From NCBI RefSeq assembly GCF_004010325.2, contig NZ_SADR02000021.1, positions 1-64,000 of the forward strand: a stretch of 64,000 bases of DNA, written 5' to 3'. Source of the DNA: Mesorhizobium sp. M00.F.Ca.ET.216.01.1.1 (GTDB lineage: Bacteria > Pseudomonadota > Alphaproteobacteria > Rhizobiales > Rhizobiaceae). Position 1 is the first letter of the stretch. Every line of letters starts with the position of its first letter. The position numbers and the translations under genes were made by a program. Shown in pieces: positions 57,830-64,000 of the stretch. The notes beneath the pieces are model-generated. The model saw only the letters and a list, made by a program, of their open reading frames with translations, was not told where the DNA came from and did no database searches.

Positions 57830-59320
57830 ATGCAGCAAGGTTCCATTTCAGAAGCGTTGTCCGGTGCACGTAAGCGCCGATGGCTGGGTGCGGATCCCAC
57901 TCTCCGTTTCGTCCTGATCTACTTTGCGTTGCAGATCATTTTCGTGACCTTCGTGTCGAATGGGGCCAGCATTGACGATGCCGAACAGCTTGCCTATGCC
58001 GGATCCTGGCAACTGGGATACGGCAGCTCGCAGCAACCCCTCTACAACTGGATCGTCAGTGCGGCCACGGCCGTTTTCGGCGTCAATCTGTTCACGCTGC
58101 AGCTGGTGAAGTTCGGCCTTCTCGCCAGCATGTATGCCAGCGTCTACTGCGGCGCCCGGCTGCTCGGACTTGGCCGGTGGGTTGCGGCGGCGGGCGCGCT
58201 CGGAATTTTTCTCCTGCCGCCGATCGGCTGGGAATCGCAGCGCGCCCTTACCCATTCCGTCGCGGGTGTGGCGGGCTGCGCCTGGACGTTCTTCTGCTTC
58301 GCCTGGCACATGAAGTCGAAATCGTGGTTCTCAGCCGTTGCACTTGGCCTAGCGATGGCGGCCGCCCTGCTTGGCAAATTGAACGCGACGTTCTTCATCC
58401 TAGCATTGCTGATCGCCGGGTTTTCAGTGTCGGATTACAGGAGGACACTTCTCTCGCGGACCGGCCTGCTCACCTTGGTCGTTCTGGTGGCCGCGCTTGC
58501 GCCGGTAGGCCTATGGATGCTGGAGCACAGTCGTCATGTGACCGCGCGGTCGCACAAGTTCGCCTTCGACAACAGCGGAAGCCTTTTGATCAGCCGGGCG
58601 ACCGGCATTGGAGTGATGCTGCTGAAAACAGTTCTGTTTTCCTGTGTCGCGGTGATTTTCTTCGCCATCGCGGTCTGGCGCAACCGCGCCGACATTATTG
58701 CACGATCGCGTGCAATGGGCACTGGCGAGCGCTTCGTCGTCTTGCTCGTGTCATGGAGCCTTGGGGTGGTATTCGTCGGTATCGTCATCAGCGGGGCGAC
58801 GCGCATCGAGGACCGTTGGCTTCAGCCAGTCCTTTTTCTTTTGCCGCTTTTGTTGGCGCTGCTTTCTTCGTGTCATATCCGCGGCGACAGGGGCCTGCGG
58901 CAGATCGCGTTCTGGAGCGCTGTGGCCGCTCTTGTCATCATGCCGGTGCTGGCACTCAACCTTTCCTACGGAAGGGCGGGAAAGCCGCCAATCGGGCAGT
59001 TGGATTACAAGAGCCTCTACGAACAGTTGCGGGAAGCAGGAGACTTTCAGGTCGTGGTTTCCGAGGGTCCGCAGATTCCAGGGAATCTGCGGCTATACGA
59101 TCCAAACTTGGTTGTTGCCTATCCGGGGATGCCGGGCGCGGCATCTCGTATAAGACAGCCTGTTGTCGTGGTATCAACGGGCGAGCTATCTCAAGGCGTG
59201 TTGAATTTGCTCGCCGCCGCAGGCATCAGTTCCAGTCATGCCGAAGTCAGGCGAACGACACTTCACTACGTCAGCCAGCCGGATCTGACCCAGGACGTCA
59301 GCTATATCTTCGTGCCATAA
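57830..59320 (+). CDS. GT39-type membrane glycosyltransferase (ArnT/PMT-like)
   Basis: A 496-aa polytopic protein with about eleven helices. SIDDAEQLAYAGSWQLGYGSSQQPLYNWIV near residue 45 is the catalytic first-loop motif of PMT_2-type transferases (DE-x-Y ... QPPLY), with the acidic pair DD. ITHSVAG-like QRALTHSVAG and LGKLNATFFIL follow. A soluble periplasmic part of about 100 residues ends the chain. It transfers a sugar from a polyprenyl carrier to a lipid or protein in the periplasm. It stands alone between IS fragments. Confidence 0.8.
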   Translation: MQQGSISEALSGARKRRWLGADPTLRFVLIYFALQIIFVTFVSNGASIDDAEQLAYAGSWQLGYGSSQQPLYNWIVSAATAVFGVNLFTLQLVKFGLLASMYASVYCGARLLGLGRWVAAAGALGIFLLPPIGWESQRALTHSVAGVAGCAWTFFCFAWHMKSKSWFSAVALGLAMAAALLGKLNATFFILALLIAGFSVSDYRRTLLSRTGLLTLVVLVAALAPVGLWMLEHSRHVTARSHKFAFDNSGSLLISRATGIGVMLLKTVLFSCVAVIFFAIAVWRNRADIIARSRAMGTGERFVVLLVSWSLGVVFVGIVISGATRIEDRWLQPVLFLLPLLLALLSSCHIRGDRGLRQIAFWSAVAALVIMPVLALNLSYGRAGKPPIGQLDYKSLYEQLREAGDFQVVVSEGPQIPGNLRLYDPNLVVAYPGMPGAASRIRQPVVVVSTGELSQGVLNLLAAAGISSSHAEVRRTTLHYVSQPDLTQDVSYIFVP

Positions 59321-59406
59321 AGGCCAGACCAGCATTTTCCGTCAGTCAGGATTTCTGAATAAAGACGACTGTGTTTGCCATCAACATAGGATCTCGGAAG
59401 CGCCCT

Positions 59407-59560
59407 TTACGATCTAAGGCCAAGTTTAGCGGCACGGGTGTTTCCGATGTCGTCGAACACCTTGGCCAGCTTCTCGATGGCCTGCCGTTTCCACTGCGTG
59501 ATCTGGTCCAATTGAAGCTGGCGCTTCGTTGCCACTCCGAAATCGTCCGCTCGCCGCGGT
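59407..59560 (-). pseudogene. IS3-type OrfA remnant
   Basis: The minus-strand frame reads DDFGVATKRQLQLDQITQWK and then RQAIEKLAKVFDDIGNTRAA, close to the helix-turn-helix of IS3-family OrfA (V-x-x-x-QITxWKRQ). It stops at 59407. Together with 57267-57377 it brackets the GT39 gene in inverted orientation. 59561-59778 shows no other gene. Confidence 0.6.
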
Positions 59561-59778
59561 TCGCTTCAAGGGAGATCCACATCGCGCAAACGCCGATCAT
59601 AGAAGCCGCACGGCCATCTTGCGCGGTGCGGCTGCGAGAGGTCGCATTCCCACCTGGCTCCTTGCGGATTCATCGCGCAACGAAGTCCTTCCGGCTCGCT
59701 CCAGGCAGCCGGCTGTGATCCTTGTGATCCTTCTGCCGCGTTGTGCGTTGTTGCCCGGGTGCGCCGAGGAGACGGACG

Positions 59779-60672
59779 GTGTTTGCAGGTTTCAGGATCG
59801 CCAGCATAGAACTGGATGCTACGACCATCTTCGCAAGGATCGGCGGAACAGGTCCGCCGCTGCTGCTTCTTCATGGTTTCCCGCAAACGCATGTGATGTG
59901 GCGGGATATCGCCGCAGCGTTGGCGCCCCGCTTCACGGTGATCGCCGCCGATCTTCGCGGCTATGGGCAAAGCGGTTGTCCAGCCTCCTCTGCCGATCAT
60001 GCTCCATACGCCAAGCGAGCCATGGCTCGCGACATGGTTTTGGTCATGAAGCAGCTCGGATTTGAGCAGTTCATGGCTGCCGGACATGACCGGGGAGGGC
60101 GGGTCGCCTATCGCCTGGCGCTCGACCATCCAGATGAAGTGTCCAAGATTGCCGTCCTCGACGTCATCCCCACGGCCGCCGCGTGGGACAGGGCGGACGC
60201 CAGGCTGGCTCTCGGCTTCTGGCCCTGGAGCCTGCTTGCGCAACCAGAGCCTCTGCCGGAGCGGCTGATCGGCGCGGCGCCCGATGCCGTCGTCGACGAT
60301 GCAATTGCGCAGTGGGGATCGTCGGCAGGGATATTCTCCGAAGCTGTCAGGGCCGCCTATATCGATGCCTTGCGCGATCCCGCTCACGTTCATGCCATTT
60401 GCGAAGAGTATCGAGCCGCTGCCACGATCGATCGTGAACATGACGTGCTGGACCAGGCAACCGGTCGTCGCATCAAGTGCCCCTTGCTGGCGCTATGGAG
60501 CGGCCAAGGCGGCCTGGAGAATTGGTATGCCGATGAAGGCGGGCCGCTTTCTATCTGGAGAAAATGGGCTGATCGCGTTGAAGGCAACGCTGTCGAAGGC
60601 GGGCATTTCTTTCCGGAAGAGCACCCGCGCCAGACCGCAGCGGCTCTCTCACAATTCTTCGTCGGCAACTAA
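59779..60672 (+). CDS. Alpha/beta hydrolase, haloacetate dehalogenase-like
   Basis: A 297-aa hydrolase. The oxyanion motif LLLLHGFPQTHVMWRDIAAAL and ADLRGYGQS are followed by the nucleophile elbow GHDRGGRVAY, with Asp104 and not Ser as nucleophile. The catalytic His lies in EGGHFFPEEHP. Asp in this elbow followed by RGGR is the mark of fluoroacetate/haloacetate dehalogenases and epoxide hydrolases; AKRAMARDMVLVMKQLGFEQF carries the Arg region that holds the carboxylate in the dehalogenases. GTG 59779 follows GAGGAGAC. True dehalogenase activity is inferred. Confidence 0.85.
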   Translation: MFAGFRIASIELDATTIFARIGGTGPPLLLLHGFPQTHVMWRDIAAALAPRFTVIAADLRGYGQSGCPASSADHAPYAKRAMARDMVLVMKQLGFEQFMAAGHDRGGRVAYRLALDHPDEVSKIAVLDVIPTAAAWDRADARLALGFWPWSLLAQPEPLPERLIGAAPDAVVDDAIAQWGSSAGIFSEAVRAAYIDALRDPAHVHAICEEYRAAATIDREHDVLDQATGRRIKCPLLALWSGQGGLENWYADEGGPLSIWRKWADRVEGNAVEGGHFFPEEHPRQTAAALSQFFVGN

Positions 60673-61634
60673 GAGAAGAATCGGGGAATTCCTTCCTGCG
60701 TGATCGCGGTTCGATACCAGGCAACAGTGCGTTCGAGGCCCTCGTCCAACGAGACGCGTGCATTCCAGTCGAGCAATTCTCGAGCCAGCACCGGCGAAGG
60801 GCAGAGGTCGACATCTTCTGAATCTTCCACATTGCGGAATTCAACATTCGCGGAGTCCGCACCCGTGGCGGCAAGAATCTCGGTTACTGTTTCGCGCATC
60901 GTGGGAGCATTGCCCGAAGCGATATTGACGACTTCGCCTCCCCGCAGATCTGCGTAGGGAAGGCGGCAGAGCGCCTCGACGACATCGTCGACGAATATGA
61001 GGTCCCGTCGCGCGCTCGGATGACGAATGGTCGAAGGCTCTCCGGCAAGACAATGCCGGATCAATGACGGAATGAGAAAGCTCTCCGACTGAGCGGGGCC
61101 ATAAGTGAGTGACAGCCTCGCCGTGACGACCGGAAAAGGCAGCCGGGATTGCAAGCCTTGCACATAGTGCCCGCCAGCAACCAATGCGGCGGCGTAGACC
61201 GTGTTCGGCATTTCACGCAAGGATTCCACATGTGGCGTGGGAGCACGGCCATAGGCCGCGAGAGATCCCGTGCGAACGAACATCTTTGGCACCGGGCGCG
61301 CTTCTGCTGCCACTGCCAGCGTCGACAACAGGCCAAGGAGATCTTCGTTGACGCTCGCAAGGGCGTCGCCCAGTCCCGGCTTCTCCTTCCGTCTGGTCGA
61401 TGTCGCAAGATGAAAAACCAGCTCCGGTTTGGCCTCGGCAAAGCAGCGTTGAAGTGCTTCATGGTCGTCCAGGTGCAAGCTGTGCAACTGGATATTGCCC
61501 CTGAACTGACGCAGGCGATGCAAGCTGGTTTCCGGGCGAACCAGCACATGAACGATGTGGTTTTCTTTCAGGCAGCGGGCGACAAGATGCGAGCCAATGA
61601 AACCTGCGCCGCCAGTTATCAACACACTAGCCAT
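60669..61634 (-). CDS. NAD-dependent epimerase/dehydratase, lacking the usual catalytic Lys
   Basis: An extended SDR of 321 aa. The NAD motif is LITGGAGFIGSHLVARCL. LVFHLATSTRRKEKPGL and ARLSLTYGPAQSESFLIPSLIRHC follow, with RRDLIFVDDVVEALC and VVNIASGNAPTMRETV as in UDP-sugar epimerases. In the place of YxxxK the sequence is VYAAALVAGGHYV, so the Lys is Leu. It may bind NAD and sugar without normal catalysis or use another residue. The ATG at 61634 follows AGAGG. The start of the longer frame runs into non-coding DNA. It belongs to the glycan-related genes here. Confidence 0.82.
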   Translation of the reverse strand: MASVLITGGAGFIGSHLVARCLKENHIVHVLVRPETSLHRLRQFRGNIQLHSLHLDDHEALQRCFAEAKPELVFHLATSTRRKEKPGLGDALASVNEDLLGLLSTLAVAAEARPVPKMFVRTGSLAAYGRAPTPHVESLREMPNTVYAAALVAGGHYVQGLQSRLPFPVVTARLSLTYGPAQSESFLIPSLIRHCLAGEPSTIRHPSARRDLIFVDDVVEALCRLPYADLRGGEVVNIASGNAPTMRETVTEILAATGADSANVEFRNVEDSEDVDLCPSPVLARELLDWNARVSLDEGLERTVAWYRTAITQEGIPRFFS

Positions 61635-61777
61635 CTGTGTGCCTCTCAAACATGCGGGAAGTCGCGGGTTTTGTGACGCAATTCTCAGCCGCTCACGCCA
61701 GGATGCAACAGGTTTTGCGACAATTTCGCTAGATTGCGTGTTTTCCTGACGACGCCCGCCGAGCCTACTCCGCTCAG

Positions 61778-61812
61778 ACCGCCATTGGTCTCCACACAAA
61801 CCGCCATTGGTC
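61778..61812 (+). repeat. 13-bp direct repeat beside truncated lipoprotein copy
   Basis: ACCGCCATTGGTC occurs at 61778-61790 and 61800-61812. The second copy ends next to the 3' end of the shortened lipoprotein gene, at one border of the duplicated DNA (about 61824-62094). It may mark the recombination that made the copy. Confidence 0.45.
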
Positions 61813-62094
61813 CTAACACTTGCTGCGCCTGGCTGCCGCAATCGCAGCCTCCTGCCGCTGCAGCTGGTCGATTCTCGCGCTCTGGCGAGCAGTGACGGCA
61901 GCGGCGACACGCTGGCCGCCCCATAGCCAGGTTGGAATATTTGTTTGAGCGACCTTGCCCCGATTGACCGCTGTCCGCGATACGTCGGTGGCAACATCGC
62001 CCATGGCGACGTTGAGTTCGGCGCAGCTCATCTTGTCGTATTTCACAGTATCGGCGGACGCGCTCAAGGGCGATACGCACCCGCCGGCAAACAC
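61813..62094 (-). pseudogene. Truncated second copy of small lipoprotein gene
   Basis: The frame gives 93 residues, from FAGGCVSPLSASADTVKY to AIAAARRSKC. It is nearly identical to the protein encoded at 62846 but lacks the N-terminal signal peptide. The similarity begins exactly at GTGTTTGCCGG, seven bases after the globin stop. Without the signal it cannot be lipidated, so it is likely non-functional, unless translated by coupling from the globin gene. Confidence 0.65.
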
Positions 62095-62100
62095 AGGGCT

Positions 62101-62652
62101 TCAGCCACGCTCGACATAGCCGGCGGTGACCTCGTCTTTGTGGGCGGCGAAGGCTGCCAGGACCTCGGCTTGCTCGGGCTTCGGAACCTTGAAGAAGTCC
62201 AGGGTCCGCCCGAGTTCAGCTGCGACCTCATCGAATTCTGCGGGAGAGATCCGGAGATCCCGGTGGGCCTCCTCAAGGCCGAGCGGCGTCGTGCCGGGCT
62301 TGGTGGCCACGAACTTGAAGGGGCCACCAGAAACATCGCAGACCCACAGCGTGCGCATGAACTTGAGGCCGGGCAGCCGTTCAAGGTTCTTGGTGTGCCA
62401 TTTCCGCAGCCGCCGGTTTTTGGACTTCTTGCCGACGATGGGGTTCTTCACGACGGCGTCGCTGAAGTGATCCACCACCGCTGCGATGGCGAACACGCCC
62501 CCCAGCCGCTCATACAGACTTTTCTCAGCCGTGGTTTGCTTGGCCTGCGCGAGCGCGTTGTCGCTAGGCAATACCGCCGTCGATGCGGCGGCCAGAGCTA
62601 GCCCTGCGACGACGCCTCGTCTTGTGAAAGAGGTCGAAACAGCCATTTTCAT
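62101..62652 (-). CDS. Exported truncated hemoglobin (group 1-like)
   Basis: A 183-aa precursor. The N-terminus KMAVSTSFTRRGVVAGLALAAAS ends near NALAQA and carries a twin-arginine-like RRGVVAG. The mature part has SLYERLGGVFAIAAVVDHFSDAVVKNPIV, the start of 2/2 globins, and a proximal-His region KWHTKNLERLPGLKFMRTLWVCDVSGGPFKF. The C-terminal helices are longer than in minimal 2/2 globins. It should bind heme in the periplasm and may handle NO or oxygen. ATG 62652 follows AAGGAG. Two lipoprotein copies flank it. Confidence 0.75.
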   Translation of the reverse strand: MKMAVSTSFTRRGVVAGLALAAASTAVLPSDNALAQAKQTTAEKSLYERLGGVFAIAAVVDHFSDAVVKNPIVGKKSKNRRLRKWHTKNLERLPGLKFMRTLWVCDVSGGPFKFVATKPGTTPLGLEEAHRDLRISPAEFDEVAAELGRTLDFFKVPKPEQAEVLAAFAAHKDEVTAGYVERG

Positions 62653-62845
62653 CTCTGGTCTCCTTCGAGTAAAGCCAGAGCAAGCCGCAGCCTGTCTGGC
62701 GGCATCAATGAAGTGACATTCGGACATATCCACTTTGCCTTAAACCGGCATCGTCTGAGGAATTAACGAGCCCCTGCCCGATTTATTCCGATTGACCGCA
62801 TTCCAATCATCAATTGCGTCAAGGGCGAAAACCGCGTGCGCGCCA

Positions 62846-63175
62846 TCAACACCGACTGCGCCTGGCTGCCGCAATCGCAGCCTCCTGCTGCTGCAGTTGT
62901 TCGATTCTCGCGCTCTGGCGGGCAGTGACGGCAGCGGCAACACGCTGGCCACCCCACAGCCAGGTTGGAATATTTGTTTGAGCGACCTTGCCCCGATTGA
63001 CCGCTGTCCGCGATATGTCGGCAGCGGCGTCACCCATGGCGACGTTGAGCTCGGAGCAGCTCATCCTGCTGTACTTCGCGGTATCGACGGACGCGCTCAA
63101 GGGCGATGCGCATCCCCCGGCAAACACGACGCTGACGCTACATATCAGGGGCGCGATAGCGGAGATCACCTTCAT
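62846..63175 (-). CDS. Small lipoprotein of unknown function (intact copy)
   Basis: A 109-aa precursor. The signal is KVISAIAPLICSVSVVFAGGC, with Cys at the lipobox (AGGC), so a lipoprotein is likely. The mature part is YSRMSCSELNVAMGDAAADI, then SRTAVNRGKVAQTNIPTWLWGGQRV and a helical end QSARIEQLQQQEAAIAAARR. The family is unknown to me; the IPTWLWGGQ segment recalls small rhizobial outer-membrane lipoproteins. It is the source of the truncated copy at 61813. ATG 63175 is chosen because the residues before it do not fit a signal. Confidence 0.65.
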   Translation of the reverse strand: MKVISAIAPLICSVSVVFAGGCASPLSASVDTAKYSRMSCSELNVAMGDAAADISRTAVNRGKVAQTNIPTWLWGGQRVAAAVTARQSARIEQLQQQEAAIAAARRSRC

Positions 63176-63233
63176 TTTCTCAGCCCCAATCCGGCGCCTG
63201 AACACGAGCAGAGCGACGCCGCTCTAAAAACCT

Positions 63234-63594
63234 GACTTCTCGTATCCTGCCAGAGCTTGCGGATCGCGCCACCAAATATTCATACAGCGTTAACGCCGCG
63301 CCAGGGTTTTCCGCTGGGCGGATATCCCCAAACCCTATATCGCTTGGCGCAACTGTGGATACCATTCGTCCGTTCGTGGCTCTCTTGATCGCGAACGGCA
63401 AACGCGCTTACCCTGAGGGGGACTGAGCGCGCCCTTTGTTCTCCTCGACTTACGCAGCCCGCAGCGTCGGCGATGCATGACGAATGCCTGCAGCGCGAGA
63501 GGCCGCATCGGCAAGCTGTCCCGCAGACGAAGCGTCTTGCTGCGAAATCCGAAGAGGTGGCCCGCGGCCATCGTCCGGCGATCCAGCCGGACGC
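63234..63594. other. Intergenic region without a recognisable gene
   Basis: This stretch lies upstream of the lipoprotein gene and downstream of dinB. No frame has family marks or a clear start, and I see no terminator. Confidence 0.5.
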
Positions 63595-64000
63595 TCACAG
63601 CTCTTTCTCCGCCAGCTCGCGGAACGCGTCGGGGACCGAGCGTGCGGCTTCCAGCGCCACCGCGCCATAGCCGACGGCCTGCTTGCCGAAGCGCTCGCGG
63701 ATCGCATCGACGGCGCGGTCGGCGCCAAAGCGCGCCAGCCCCTTTTTCGTGCCGGGCCGGCGCTTCTCGTCGTCGAGGCCGAGCGGCAGTTCCAGTTGCA
63801 GCTCTGCACTCTCCTCCAGATGCGAGACCGAGATCGCCAGCAGCGATATGGTCCGTTCGTGCGGGTGTGAAGCGAGCACGTCGCGCACCAGCTCTTCGGC
63901 GATCTCGGCCAGCATCACGGTCGCCGAAATCGGCTGGTCGAGCGTGACCGAGCGCGTCACCGAACGCAGGTCGGCGAAACGGACGCGCACCGTCACCGTC
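63595..64000 (-). CDS. dinB: DNA polymerase IV (DinB), C-terminal part (cut by window edge)
   Basis: The visible 135 residues are the end of a Y-family polymerase, the little-finger domain: TVRVRFADLRSVTRSVTLDQ, then EELVRDVLASHPHERTISLLAISVSHLEES and LELPLGLDDEKRRPGTKKG. A tail (about 45 residues, RAVDAIRERFGKQAVGYGAVAL) is typical of the longer rhizobial DinB proteins. The polymerase does translesion synthesis. The 5' part lies right of the window. Confidence 0.85.
   Translation of the reverse strand, partial: TVTVRVRFADLRSVTRSVTLDQPISATVMLAEIAEELVRDVLASHPHERTISLLAISVSHLEESAELQLELPLGLDDEKRRPGTKKGLARFGADRAVDAIRERFGKQAVGYGAVALEAARSVPDAFRELAEKEL

Noticed and set aside
57541..57900. 119-codon minus-strand frame before the GT39 gene
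   Set aside because: No family marks; it overlaps the start of the clear GT39 gene and lacks a ribosome site.
1..64000. tRNA, rRNA, riboswitch, prophage or plasmid functions
   Set aside because: I found no tRNA-like T-arm in an intergenic place, no rRNA segment, no phage structural genes and no replication genes. The TTCGAA hits lie inside protein genes.

Overview
The window looks like chromosomal DNA of an alphaproteobacterium of the order Hyphomicrobiales, most like Mesorhizobium or a near relative. The evidence is the high G+C content, a minCDE operon with a full CtrA-type box in front of it, rhizobial-style palindromic intergenic repeats, several DUF982 small proteins, sugar ABC, TRAP and polyamine-type uptake cassettes, and GGAAC-N17-GTT promoters of the alphaproteobacterial general-stress (EcfG) type. 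I see no rRNA, tRNA, CRISPR array or intact prophage.

Layout. 0-4 kb: tail of an ISAs1-type transposase, minCDE, a mosaic palindromic repeat and a long coiled-coil protein. 4.4-9.4 kb: an RhtA-like exporter, then a membrane glycosylation module (PIG-V-like glycosyltransferase plus an unknown membrane-anchored partner, converging on gtrA, a methyltransferase and gtrB). 9.5-13.3 kb: a sugar ABC importer (FrcBCA type) with a gluconate 5-dehydrogenase-like SDR. 13.6-19.1 kb: a tetR-fabF-SDR operon beside a visibly decayed stretch (truncated RND adaptor, tetR remnant with a second copy of the operator, hydrolase remnant). 19.4-24.4 kb: a GntR-controlled TRAP transporter with an L-idonate 5-dehydrogenase-like enzyme. 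24.5-28 kb: small rhizobial proteins and a methyltransferase. 27.4-32 kb: a LysR-controlled operon of cupin, MFS exporter, aldo/keto reductase and exported flavodoxin. 32-34 kb: a MerR regulator fused to a P-loop ATPase and broken by a +1 frameshift, then a GNAT acetyltransferase. 33.8-41.1 kb: a polyamine-type ABC importer divergent from a MocR regulator and a DadA-like oxidase. 41.5-43.2 kb: a Crp/Fnr regulator and small DUF982 proteins.

43.3-53.1 kb is the most unusual part. A MacAB-type exporter sits behind a Thr-rich secreted protein. Divergent from it is a NarL-type two-component system, followed by two paralogous secreted Gly/Asp-rich proteins, one built on RTX-like nonapeptides, and a second two-component system facing the first. 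I suggest this is one envelope-sensing and secretion locus. 53.1-54.1 kb has no protein gene but holds two stress-type promoters, repeated hairpins and intrinsic terminators, and is best read as a cluster of small RNA genes.

54.1-61.6 kb carries surface-polysaccharide or lipid-glycan type genes (GMC oxidoreductase, GT4, GT39, NAD-dependent epimerase lacking the usual Lys) among IS66 and IS3 fragments, with an inserted haloacetate-dehalogenase-like hydrolase. 61.8-63.2 kb has an exported truncated globin flanked by two copies of a small lipoprotein gene, one of them lacking its signal peptide. The window ends inside a Y-family DNA polymerase (dinB).

All calls come from reading the sequence and from knowledge of protein families. 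No database search was possible.
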